From JBOHSA01 sp050732995 (GTDB taxonomy: Bacteria; Gemmatimonadota; Gemmatimonadetes; Gemmatimonadales; GWC2-71-9), in NCBI GenBank assembly GCA_050732995.1, contig JBOHSA010000102.1, forward strand, positions 1 to 9,182: DNA of 9,182 bases, in the 5' to 3' direction. The first letter of the stretch is position 1; each line of letters opens with the position of its first letter. This document shows positions 1 to 7,114 of this stretch, one piece after another. A program made the position numbers and the translations under genes. Below the pieces are notes generated by a model, which made no database searches, had not been told where the DNA came from, and saw only the letters and a program-made list of their open reading frames with translations.

Positions 1-98
1 TTCGGGCAGGCGGGGCGCCGCTTGCCGTGCTCGCTGATCGATTGCTGGTAGCTGAAGCGCTTCCGGCACCGGGTGCAACGGTACTCGTAGGTGGGCAT
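1..98 (-). CDS. FmdB-family zinc-ribbon protein, N-terminal part (cut by window edge)
   Basis: Reading leftwards from the ATG at 98-96, the first 32 codons are visible, beginning MPTYEYRCTRCRKRFSYQQS. MPTYEYRC-x2-C is the hallmark start of the FmdB putative regulatory family, small single zinc-ribbon proteins. The first CxxC pair is Cys8/Cys11, and Cys31 in 'RPACP' begins the second knuckle, whose last Cys lies outside the window. An AGGAG lies on the minus strand about 16 bases before the start, a little far but usable. The family's role is poorly defined; 'FmdB' comes from a proposed regulator of formamidase/acetamidase genes. I see no amidase gene nearby, so no pathway is assigned. Family assignment is good; function is unknown. 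Confidence 0.75.
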   Translation of the reverse strand, partial: MPTYEYRCTRCRKRFSYQQSISEHGKRRPACP

Positions 99-369
99 AC
101 GCAAAGAAAGCTTACTCCTGCCCGAAACAGTGGTCAAGTTGACGGCGCGGCCGCGCCGTCCGAAGTTGCCCCCATTCGCGCACTCGTGCGGGTGCCGCCC
201 TACGAGCACCGTGGTAGGCGCGGATTGTGAGAAGGCAGGTGGCGTATATCTGAAGCGACCACGTCCGGCACGGGTTCCTTGCCTGCTCGCCCACGATCCC
301 CTGGCTGCGAAGCCCCGGCGCAGTTGCTGTCCCCTAGAACCGCAGTCGCGAGCTACAGGAGGAGAAGCG
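99..369. other. Gene-free stretch upstream of the FmdB-type gene
   Basis: No convincing gene is seen on either strand. The open frames here are short, rich in Arg/Pro/Ala and resemble no known family. The left end must hold the promoter of the minus-strand FmdB-type gene, but I cannot pick out reliable -35/-10 boxes. The right end (357-364) carries a strong AGGAGGAG serving a doubtful small ORF that starts at 370. Confidence 0.5.
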
Positions 370-552
370 ATGGCGGAGTTTCCTCCTTCCAAGCTATTGG
401 CAAGCCCTTATTCCGCATCCGCTCGGGAATACGCCACCTTTCTGGGGACCGGTGATCCAATCGACGATGAGTCGACCGCTATGCCACTTCACACTTCACT
501 GCTTCCATCCCTGCCGCAGTCTTCCATTCAGCGATCACCTCATCGGCGGTGA
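370..552 (+). CDS. Doubtful 60-residue ORF with a strong ribosome binding site
   Basis: An ATG at 370 lies 5 bases after a near-perfect Shine-Dalgarno sequence, AGGAGGAG at 357-364. The 60-residue product begins MAEFPPSKLLASPYSASARE and matches nothing I recognise; there is no signal peptide or membrane segment. Its last 25 codons (from about 479) lie antisense to the 3' end of the nicotinamidase-type gene, so that half is probably not under protein selection in this frame. It may be a genuine small gene, or the start of a gene whose body was lost. The strong ribosome site is the only real support. Confidence 0.25.
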   Translation: MAEFPPSKLLASPYSASAREYATFLGTGDPIDDESTAMPLHTSLLPSLPQSSIQRSPHRR

Positions 553-1123
553 GGAGTTGTCGCGTCGGGTCAGTGGCATACCACGTCTTGAAATACTCAA
601 GCCCCTGCCGGTGCGCCTCGTCCGTAAATGCCTGTAGCGCGTCCGTCACCCACACGAGGTCGTACCCGCGTTGAAACGCGTCGCCGGACGTGTGGCGCGC
701 GCAGCAGTCCGTATGGAGCCCGGTGATATAGAGCCGCTTGATCCCGCGGCGGCGCAACTGCGCATCCAGGTCCGAGCTAACGAACGGACTGTAGGTCTGC
801 TTCTCTATGACCAAGTCCTCGGGCTTCGGCGTGAGCGACGGCACGATCTCCGCCTGGGGGGTGCCCTTCATCGCGTGCGGCGGCCACTTCTGGAGTTCGC
901 TGTCCCCGGGTACATGCGCGTCGGTGGCGTAGGCCACGGTGATGCCTGCCTGACGCGCTGCTTCGAGCAGCCGCGTCAGGATTGGGAGGATTGATTGGGC
1001 GCGCGCCTGATATTCAGGTCCCCCGGCGTCAGCAATGACGCCACCAGGATAGACGAAGTCGTTCGCCAGATCGATTACGACGAGGGCGCTTTCCCCGATG
1101 GTGTTGGGCGTGTAATTCAGCAT
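479..1123 (-). CDS. Nicotinamidase-type cysteine hydrolase (isochorismatase superfamily)
   Basis: This 214-residue protein has the full active site of the isochorismatase/nicotinamidase superfamily. The catalytic triad is Asp18 ('ALVVIDLANDF'), Lys108 ('VIEKQTYSPF') and nucleophile Cys141 ('LHTDCCARHTSGDA'). The metal-binding positions of PncA-type enzymes are also present: Asp68 and His70 ('TDAHVPGD') and His83 in 'WPPHAMKGT'. Family members hydrolyse nicotinamide to nicotinate and ammonia in the NAD+ salvage pathway, in the cytoplasm. The metal site argues for nicotinamidase over isochorismatase, but related amidases share this layout, so no gene symbol is given. The ATG at 1123 is chosen because GGGAGG lies 4 bases before it and homology starts just after; the frame is open to 1285, but that extension lacks family character. 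No partner gene adjoins it. Confidence 0.88.
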   Translation of the reverse strand: MLNYTPNTIGESALVVIDLANDFVYPGGVIADAGGPEYQARAQSILPILTRLLEAARQAGITVAYATDAHVPGDSELQKWPPHAMKGTPQAEIVPSLTPKPEDLVIEKQTYSPFVSSDLDAQLRRRGIKRLYITGLHTDCCARHTSGDAFQRGYDLVWVTDALQAFTDEAHRQGLEYFKTWYATDPTRQLLTADEVIAEWKTAAGMEAVKCEVA

Positions 1124-1443
1124 GCTGCCTCCCATTGGTTGAGGGTCACCGACGAGGGGCCGATTGGGCAACGCCTTGGCCCGTGGCAGGTCACGGGCCG
1201 CTCTCGTCGGGGGCGCGGAATGCACGCCTAAGCGAAACAATAGTGGAGCAGTAGTGTGGGTGGAAGGTACGGCCACCCAGTCCAAACCTGCTCTTCAGGA
1301 CTCTGATTCACCACTTGGGTGATCTGCTCCATTTCACCACCGTTGAAGAGTGCCGCATCGCCAGCCTGGAGGCTGAGGTGCAAGTTCTCAGCAGGCGAAC
1401 GACGTTCGGGGTTATATTCATGCCCCCGTAGGCGCTCGGCCTG
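1124..1443. other. Stretch of about 320 bases without a clear gene
   Basis: The left end holds the leader of the minus-strand nicotinamidase-type gene, with its GGGAGG at about 1128-1133. From 1255 to 1431 a plus-strand frame is open for 58 codons and contains a helical, coiled-coil-like string ('EECRIASLEAEVQVL'). It has no ATG until four codons before its TAG at 1429 and no ribosome site; TTG at 1315 is the only other conceivable start. It lies in the same frame as the gene at 1444, separated by that TAG and four codons. It could be the remnant of a decayed gene. No RNA gene or strong promoter is recognised. Confidence 0.4.
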
Positions 1444-1713
1444 ATGTCACGACGCACCATCGTGGTGGACAGCTACATCTGGAAGGTTTATCCCGCGGGC
1501 CGTGTGACAGTCTACGGGAAGGACGAATTTGGGTTGCTGTTCGAGCTCGGGACCGGCCCCGAGCGCAAGCGCCGCTTCACTCGCTATTCGCCGCTGGGAT
1601 CCAAGAGTACCGACGCATCCCTCGCTGAGCTCACCGAGCGGCAGCTCGTAGATCTCTTCCACCAGTCGCAGCCCGCCTGGACGTCGCCGGATGGCAGATA
1701 CGGCGCACTCTGA
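1444..1713 (+). CDS. Small conserved-looking hypothetical protein (89 residues)
   Basis: The 89-residue product begins MSRRTIVVDSYIWKVYPAGR and ends in 'LAELTERQLVDLFHQSQPAWTSPDGRYGAL'-like text. Composition is that of a real soluble protein: an N-terminal half with alternating beta-type residues and several aromatics (Trp13, Tyr16, Tyr24, Phe29, Phe33), then a Leu-rich helix before a 'QSQPAW' tail. No signal peptide, membrane segment or metal motif is visible. The start is bounded by an in-frame TAG at 1429; no clear Shine-Dalgarno precedes the ATG. I do not recognise a named family. The antisense frame is also open here, but its protein looks random. Confidence 0.62.
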   Translation: MSRRTIVVDSYIWKVYPAGRVTVYGKDEFGLLFELGTGPERKRRFTRYSPLGSKSTDASLAELTERQLVDLFHQSQPAWTSPDGRYGAL

Positions 1714-1811
1714 ACAGGGGCGATTGACTACATTACGCAACGCAAGGGTTTGAAGCTGATAGTCGGTAGGAGCAGTCGCTCGTGCTTTAGGCCGTAGTGA
1801 AGGAGCGAGCA

Positions 1812-2132
1812 ATGGCGGCGCCGCAGCAGTCCCTCGACGGCATCCGAGTCTGGATGACTGAACAATTCAAACCTGCGGAAACGAAGCTGCAGGAGGAGGC
1901 CACGCCTGAGGTCTATTGCTTTCACGTCGAGCAGGGTGCCCCATCGCCCACCTTGTTGATTTCCCAAGAAGTGTTCGACCACCATCCCATCGACGAGATT
2001 ATCGCAGCCCTCGACCACGACCACGTTGCGGCGAAACTCCGCAGCGACCCGATCACGCACCTGATGTGCGTTGAACCGCAAGGGCGCATCGTCTTCGTGC
2101 CGCGTCAGAATTGGCGGCGTTCACAGCCGTAG
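1812..2132 (+). CDS. Hypothetical protein (106 residues)
   Basis: The ATG at 1812 is preceded by AAGGAG at 1800-1805 with a 6-base spacer, an ideal arrangement; the GTG at 1797 in the same frame overlaps that site and is unlikely to be used. The product begins MAAPQQSLDGIRVWMTEQFK and looks like a small acidic alpha/beta protein: an amphipathic first helix, a strand 'PEVYCFHV', a helix with His/Asp clusters ('DEIIAALDHDHV'), and a last strand 'GRIVFVP'. No signal peptide or membrane segment is seen. It lies 98 bases after the preceding small hypothetical gene, so co-transcription is possible. A TTGACT at 1724-1729 could be a -35 box, but I see no good -10 partner. Function is unknown. Confidence 0.68.
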   Translation: MAAPQQSLDGIRVWMTEQFKPAETKLQEEATPEVYCFHVEQGAPSPTLLISQEVFDHHPIDEIIAALDHDHVAAKLRSDPITHLMCVEPQGRIVFVPRQNWRRSQP

Positions 2133-2243
2133 CCCCGCGGTCCACTGCCGCCACGTCGTGCGATGAGGCAATCGCTTGCTCTACGGCGACCAGGGCGTTG
2201 ATGACCACGACTCACATCACAACCCGCTCTGTCCCCGATGACC

Positions 2244-2258
2244 CACTCAAAGTGAGTG
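2244..2258 (+). promoter_or_regulatory. Short palindrome just before the formate dehydrogenase ribosome site
   Basis: CACTCA-AAG-TGAGTG is a perfect 6-base inverted repeat with a 3-base centre, ending 2 bases before the AGGAG (2261-2265) of the formate dehydrogenase gene. As DNA it could be an operator half-site pair; as RNA it would be a small hairpin next to the ribosome site. A palindrome this short can arise by chance. Confidence 0.3.
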
Positions 2259-2273
2259 CGAGGAGTGATGCCA

Positions 2274-3473
2274 ATGGCCAAGGTGCTCTGCGTCCTGTAT
2301 GACGACCCGGTCGGAGGGTATCCACCAGCGTATGCCCGCAATGACATCCCGAAGATCGAACGCTACCCCGGCGGCCAGACCGTGCCGAGCCCGAAGCGGA
2401 TCGAGTTCCCGCCGGGCGCGCTGCTCGGCAGCGTCTCCGGCGAACTCGGGCTGCGCAAGTTTCTCGAAGCCCAGGGTCACACCCTGGTCGTCACCGCCGA
2501 CAAGGAGGGCCCGAACTCGGTTTTCGAGCGCGAGCTGCCAGGGGCGGAGATCGTGATTTCGCAGCCGTTCTGGCCAGCGTACCTGACCCGCGAGCGGATC
2601 GCCAAGGCGCCCAAACTGAAGCTGGCAGTCACGGCCGGTATTGGGTCAGATCACGTCGATCTCCAAGCGGCCATCGAGCGGGGAATGACGGTCGCTGAGG
2701 TCACCTATTGCAACAGCATCAGCGTCTCCGAGCACGTCGTGATGATGATCCTGTCACTGGTGCGCAACTACATCCCGTCGTATCAGTGGGTGGTCAATGG
2801 TGGCTGGAACATCGCGGACTGCGTGTCCCGCTCCTACGATGTGGAAGGGATGGTGGTCGGCACGGTGGGTGCCGGACGCATCGGCACGGCGGTCCTGCGC
2901 CGGCTCAAGCCCTTCGACGTAAAGCTGCACTACACCGATCGGCATCGGCTGCCGGTCAGTGTCGAGCAAGAGCTGCACGTGACCTACCATCCGACGGCCG
3001 AGTCGCTGGTGCGCGTCTGTGATGTGGTCACGATCAACACCCCGCTGCATCCGGAGACCGAGCATCTGTTCAATGACGCGCTCCTCGCCAAGATGAAGCG
3101 GGGCGCCTATCTGGTGAATACGGCGCGCGGCAAGATTTGCGACCGCGACGCGGTCGCGCGGGCGCTGGAGAGCGGGCAGCTCGCCGGGTACGCGGGCGAC
3201 GTCTGGTTTCCCCAGCCGGCCCCGAAGGATCATCCGTGGCGGACGATGCCGCACCACGGGATGACGCCGCATGTGTCCGGTACGAGCTTGTCCGCCCAAG
3301 CGCGCTACGCGGCCGGAGTGCGCGAGATTCTGGAATGCTGGTTCGAGGGTCGTCCCATTCGCGAGGAATACTTGATTGTGGCCGGCGGCAAGCTGGCCGG
3401 GGCGGGGGCGCATTCTTACAGCGCTGGCAACGTGACCGGCGGCTCGGAGGAAGCGGCACGATTCAAGAAATAG
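2274..3473 (+). CDS. fdh: NAD+-dependent formate dehydrogenase (D-2-hydroxyacid dehydrogenase fold)
   Basis: This enzyme oxidises formate to CO2 with reduction of NAD+, in the cytoplasm, without metal or cofactor beyond NAD. The 399-residue protein aligns end to end, without gaps, with my memory of the 401-residue Pseudomonas sp. 101 enzyme, from MAKVLCVLYDDP to SEEAARFKK. Active-site residues counted from Met1 are Ile123/Gly124 ('TAGIGSDHVD'), Asn147 ('TYCNSIS'), Arg285 ('NTARGK'), Asp309 and Gln314 ('GDVWFPQPAP'), His333, Ser335 and Gly336 ('TPHVSGTS'). The Rossmann motif is G199-A-G-R-I-G204, and Asp222 in 'YTDRHRLP' fits NAD over NADP. Start 2274 is fixed by AGGAG at 2261-2265 (8-base spacer) and by homology; the frame is open back to GTG 2256. 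It appears to be transcribed alone. Likely roles are formate detoxification or NADH supply during C1 oxidation. Confidence 0.97.
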   Translation: MAKVLCVLYDDPVGGYPPAYARNDIPKIERYPGGQTVPSPKRIEFPPGALLGSVSGELGLRKFLEAQGHTLVVTADKEGPNSVFERELPGAEIVISQPFWPAYLTRERIAKAPKLKLAVTAGIGSDHVDLQAAIERGMTVAEVTYCNSISVSEHVVMMILSLVRNYIPSYQWVVNGGWNIADCVSRSYDVEGMVVGTVGAGRIGTAVLRRLKPFDVKLHYTDRHRLPVSVEQELHVTYHPTAESLVRVCDVVTINTPLHPETEHLFNDALLAKMKRGAYLVNTARGKICDRDAVARALESGQLAGYAGDVWFPQPAPKDHPWRTMPHHGMTPHVSGTSLSAQARYAAGVREILECWFEGRPIREEYLIVAGGKLAGAGAHSYSAGNVTGGSEEAARFKK

Positions 3474-3670
3474 GTGGGCGCTTGAGCGAAAGTACCCGAA
3501 CGTGGCCGCCCCCCTACTGGAATTGCCGATCAGGCCGCAAGAATCCGCGGGCGCGACAGAGTAGCGAGGGAACGCCCCACGGGTACCGCGATGCCACTCG
3601 CGCGGTTAGTGTTCGTGGTAGCTGGTCTGACGGTCTTGCTCCTCAGGGCCGGCTCGTTCAGCGATTCGCC

Positions 3671-5998
3671 ATGGCACTCACCGCTGCGTTCGTCGGCACC
3701 TATCTCCCCCGCCGCTGCGGGATCGGCACCTTTACCACCGATCTCTGCCGCGCCGTGGGCCGCCTGCAGGGCAGCCCGGAACGGGCCATCGCGGTGGCCC
3801 TGAACGACCGGCCCGACGGCTACGACTACCCGCCTGAGGTCCGGTACCAGATCCGCGAGGGCGCGCTGGGTGACTATCGTCGCGCGGCCGACTTCCTCAA
3901 CGTGAGTGACGTGGACGTGCTCTGCGTGCAGCACGAGTACGGCATCTTCGGCGGCCCCGCCGGCGCCCACCTGCTCGCCCTCCTCGGCGACGTCCCGATG
4001 CCGATTGTGACGACGCTGCACACCGTGCTGCGGGCGCCCGACGAGCAGCAGCGGGCGGTCCTGGAGCAGCTCGCCCGCCTGTCCGACCGGCTGGTTGTCA
4101 TGAGCGAGACCGCCCGCGCCTTCCTCCGCGACGGTTACCGGGTGGGGGGCGACAAGGTCACCCTCATCCCGCACGGCATCCCCGACGTGCCGTTCGTCGA
4201 TCCCAACTTCTTCAAGGACAAGTTCGGCGTCGAAGGACGCACGGTGATCCTGAGCTTCGGGCTGATCCACCCGGGGAAGGGGATCGAGCTGGTCATCCAG
4301 GCCCTGCCCGCCATCGTCGCGCGGCACCCCCAGGTCGTCTACCTCGTCGCGGGGGCGACGCATCCCCACGTCCAGCGGGCGCAGGGCGAGAAGTACCGCC
4401 TGGGGCTCAAGCGCCTGGCGCGCCGGCTGGGGATAGCCGACCGCGTGCACTTCCACAACCGCTTCCTGGACCTCACGGAGCTGTGCGAGGTCCTCGGCGC
4501 GGCGGACATCTACGTCACGCCGTACCTGGACGAGGAGCAGATCGTGTCCGGCACCCTCGCGTACGCGCTGGGCGCCGGCAAGGCAGCCGTCTCGACGCCC
4601 TACTGGTATGCGCGCGAACTGCTGGCCGACGGCCGCGGGCGGCTTGTGCCCTTCCGCGATGTGCGCGCCATCGCCGAGGCGGTCACTGGCCTGCTCGACG
4701 ACGACGTCGAGCGCCACCGCATGCGCAAGGCGGCCTACACGTTCTCGCGCCGGATGGTGTGGCCGGAGGTCGCGCGCGCCTACGTCGACGTCTTCGAGGC
4801 GGTGAAGCGCGAGCGGGGAGCGTCCCCCCGGGCGCGGCTCTTGGTGACCGACGGCGGCCCCGCCGGGGGCGAGCTCCCCGAGCCCGACCTGCGGCATCTG
4901 CACGCCCTGACCGATGACACGGGGATCCTCCAGCACGCCCGGTTCACCGTCCCGCGCCGCGGGCACGGCTACTGTCTCGACGACAACGCCCGGGCGCTGA
5001 TCGTAGCGCTCATGGCCCACGCCTGGACCGGCGACGACGCCCTCCTCGGCCTGGCCGCGACCTACCTGGCGTACGTCGAGCACGCCTGGAACCCTGACGC
5101 CGGACGGTTCCGCAACGACCTCTCGTTCGAGCGCGTCTGGCGCGAGGCGGTGGGCTCGGAGGACAGCTACGGCCGCGCGCTCTGGGGACTGGGCTACACC
5201 GTCGCCTTCGCCCCGGACGAGGGGATGATGCATCTCGCGGTGCAGCTGTTCGATCAGGGCATCGCGGCGGTGCCGTCGTTGCGGTCGCCGCGCGCCTGGG
5301 CGTTCGCGCTCCTCGGGTGCGAGTACTACTTGCGCCGCTTCGGCGGCGCGCGCGCCGTGGGAACGGTGGGCGAAGCGCTCGCCACCCGCTTGTACGACCA
5401 GTACCGCGCCAACGCCGCCCCCGACTGGCGCTGGCCCGAGGACGTCCTCACCTACGCCAACGGGAAGCTGCCGCAGGCGCTGCTCCTCTGGGGCCGGCGC
5501 CTGGGCCGGCCCGAGATCACGCAGGCGGCGCTCGAGTCGCTCGGTTGGCTGGTCGAGCTGGAGGCCGCGCCCGACGGCCACGTTTGCCCCGTGGGCAACG
5601 CTGGCTGGTATCCGCGCGGGGCCGGGCGGGCGCACTTCGACCAGCAGCCGGTCGAGGTCCAGGCGCTGCTCGAGGCGTGCGTCGAAGCCCATCGGGTGAG
5701 CGGCGAGGCGCGCTGGCTCGACGCCGCCCGCAACGCCCTCGACTGGTTCCTGGGCGCGAACGACATCCGGGAGCCGCTCTACGATTACCGCACCGGCGGC
5801 TGCCGCGATGGGCTCCATCCCGACCGCGCGAGCGCGAACGAGGGCGCCGAGTCCACGCTGGCGTGGCTCATCGCCCTGCTCACGCTGCTCGGCTACCGGC
5901 GTGACCTCGCGCTGCGCCCGCTGGAGGCAGGCCCGGTCGCGAGCAGCGACGCGCCGGCGCCGTCGGGCGTGGACGGGGCGCGCACCGAAGAGCACTGA
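3671..5998 (+). CDS. GT4-like glycosyltransferase fused to a C-terminal helical (probable alpha/alpha-barrel) domain
   Basis: The 775-residue protein has two parts. Residues 1-385 form a GT-B glycosyltransferase: the N-terminal 'FVGTYLPRRCGIGTFT' nucleotide-fold start, 'CVQHEYGIFGG', 'LIPHGIPD' (165-172), the C-terminal-domain start 'SFGLIHPGKGIELVIQAL', and the donor-site segment around Glu288/Glu289 to 'STPYWYARELL'. The second Glu of the usual GT4 E-x7-E pair reads Ala297, so retaining chemistry by that motif is uncertain. Residues about 405-745 are a separate domain with repeating helices rich in Trp/Tyr and motifs 'DDTGILQHARF' (415-425) and 'GYCLDDNARAL' (433-443), resembling (alpha/alpha)6 glycosidase-like toroids. 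There is no signal peptide or membrane segment, so it is probably cytoplasmic. The start is the ATG just before homology; no strong ribosome site precedes it. The gene ends 4 bases before the GH130 gene, implying one transcript. Donor and acceptor are unknown; mannose is suggested by the partner. Confidence 0.88.
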   Translation: MALTAAFVGTYLPRRCGIGTFTTDLCRAVGRLQGSPERAIAVALNDRPDGYDYPPEVRYQIREGALGDYRRAADFLNVSDVDVLCVQHEYGIFGGPAGAHLLALLGDVPMPIVTTLHTVLRAPDEQQRAVLEQLARLSDRLVVMSETARAFLRDGYRVGGDKVTLIPHGIPDVPFVDPNFFKDKFGVEGRTVILSFGLIHPGKGIELVIQALPAIVARHPQVVYLVAGATHPHVQRAQGEKYRLGLKRLARRLGIADRVHFHNRFLDLTELCEVLGAADIYVTPYLDEEQIVSGTLAYALGAGKAAVSTPYWYARELLADGRGRLVPFRDVRAIAEAVTGLLDDDVERHRMRKAAYTFSRRMVWPEVARAYVDVFEAVKRERGASPRARLLVTDGGPAGGELPEPDLRHLHALTDDTGILQHARFTVPRRGHGYCLDDNARALIVALMAHAWTGDDALLGLAATYLAYVEHAWNPDAGRFRNDLSFERVWREAVGSEDSYGRALWGLGYTVAFAPDEGMMHLAVQLFDQGIAAVPSLRSPRAWAFALLGCEYYLRRFGGARAVGTVGEALATRLYDQYRANAAPDWRWPEDVLTYANGKLPQALLLWGRRLGRPEITQAALESLGWLVELEAAPDGHVCPVGNAGWYPRGAGRAHFDQQPVEVQALLEACVEAHRVSGEARWLDAARNALDWFLGANDIREPLYDYRTGGCRDGLHPDRASANEGAESTLAWLIALLTLLGYRRDLALRPLEAGPVASSDAPAPSGVDGARTEEH

Positions 5999-6002
5999 GG
6001 TC

Positions 6003-7001
6003 ATGACCGCCCGTCCCCAGTCGCCGTCGGAGGTCGAGCTCTTCGAGCGGCACCCCGACAATCCCCTCCTCACGGCCGAGCACTGGCCGTATCCGATGAA
6101 CTCGGTGTTCAATCCCGGGGCCGTGCGGCTCGTGCAGGGCGGCGAGACGCTGCTGCTCTGCCGGGTGGAGGACCGGCGCGGCATCTCGCACCTCACGGCC
6201 GCCCGCTCGGCGGACGGGGTCACCGGCTGGCGAATCGATCCGGCCCCGACCCTGCTCCCCGACCCGGAGCACTATCCCGAAGAACTCTGGGGGATCGAGG
6301 ACCCGCGCATCGTCTGGGTGCCCGAGCTGGGTCGCTACGCGGTGACCTACACCGCCTACACGCGCGCCGGGCCCGGCGTCGCGCTCGCCCTCACCGAGGA
6401 TTTCCGGCGGTTTGAGCGCGTCGGGCTCGTCGCCGCCCCGGAGGACAAAGACGCCGCCCTCTTCCCCCGTCGGTTCGGCGGCCGGTGGGCGATGATCCAC
6501 CGGCCCGTCTCGGGCTCGTACGTGGGGCACATCTGGCTTTCGTTCTCGCCCGATCTCCGGCACTGGGGCGGCTACCACCTGCTGCTCGAGGCGCGGGGCG
6601 GCGCCTGGTGGGACGCGGGCAAGATCGGTCTGTCGCCGCCGCCGATTGAGACACCCGAGGGCTGGCTCATCATCTACCACGGCGTGCGGCGCACGGCGTC
6701 CGGGAGCATCTACCGGCTCGGGCTCGCGCTACTCGACCTCGAGGACCCGACGCGCTGCCTGCTGCGCTCGGACGACTGGGTCTTCGGCCCGCGCGCGCCG
6801 TACGAGATGGTGGGCGACGTGGGCGACGTAGTCTTCGTCTGCGGCGCGACCGTCGCCGCCGACGGCGACACGCTGCGGCTGTACTACGGCGCGGCCGACA
6901 CGGTGATCGCGCTCGCCACGGGCAGCCTGGCGCGCGTCCTCGCGTGGCTCAAGCTGAACGGGCGCTCGGGGGGACCGGCGCGGGACCGCCGTCGAACCTG
7001 A
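6003..7001 (+). CDS. GH130-family mannoside phosphorylase/hydrolase-like enzyme
   Basis: This 332-residue protein belongs to glycoside hydrolase family 130, five-bladed propeller enzymes that mostly cleave beta-mannosides with phosphate to give mannose 1-phosphate. The signature 'WGIEDPR' is present with the proposed general acid Asp100. Other conserved family patches are 'FNPGA' (36-40), 'RVEDRRGISHLT' (54-65), 'DKDAALFPRR' (148-157), the probable phosphate-binding 'IHRP' (165-168), 'WWDAGKIG' (202-209), 'IIYHGVR' and 'LYYGAADT' near the C-terminus. No signal peptide is seen, consistent with cytoplasmic phosphorolysis. The ATG lies 4 bases after the glycosyltransferase stop, with a weak GAGG inside the junction, so translational coupling is likely. 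The natural substrate (beta-1,4- or beta-1,2-linked, mannosyl-glucose or mannan-type) cannot be told from sequence; a reverse, synthetic role with the neighbouring transferase is possible. Confidence 0.93.
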   Translation: MTARPQSPSEVELFERHPDNPLLTAEHWPYPMNSVFNPGAVRLVQGGETLLLCRVEDRRGISHLTAARSADGVTGWRIDPAPTLLPDPEHYPEELWGIEDPRIVWVPELGRYAVTYTAYTRAGPGVALALTEDFRRFERVGLVAAPEDKDAALFPRRFGGRWAMIHRPVSGSYVGHIWLSFSPDLRHWGGYHLLLEARGGAWWDAGKIGLSPPPIETPEGWLIIYHGVRRTASGSIYRLGLALLDLEDPTRCLLRSDDWVFGPRAPYEMVGDVGDVVFVCGATVAADGDTLRLYYGAADTVIALATGSLARVLAWLKLNGRSGGPARDRRRT

Positions 7002-7114
7002 CGGCCGGGAAGGCCGGGAACTTCCTCGCGCGGGAGCCCCACGACGCTCCGCTCACCTTCCTCATCATCATTATCTCATTCATAGCCGCGATGGTCTCCG
7101 GGAGGAGGGGTCCC

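Noticed and set aside
1124..1285. N-terminal extension of the nicotinamidase-type protein
   Set aside because: The extra 54 residues have no family match, and a ribosome site directly precedes the ATG at 1123.
2256..2273. Earlier GTG/ATG starts for formate dehydrogenase
   Set aside because: They overlap the Shine-Dalgarno sequence used by the ATG at 2274, where homology to known enzymes begins exactly.
3137..3670. Upstream extension of the glycosyltransferase frame into the formate dehydrogenase gene
   Set aside because: The extension is Arg-rich, overlaps conserved formate dehydrogenase codons, and glycosyltransferase homology begins at the ATG at 3671.
3530..6223. 897-codon open frame on the minus strand
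   Set aside because: It lies antisense to the glycosyltransferase fusion and the start of the GH130 gene; its sequence is Arg/Gly/Val/Pro-rich with no motif. Long antisense frames are expected opposite GC-rich genes.
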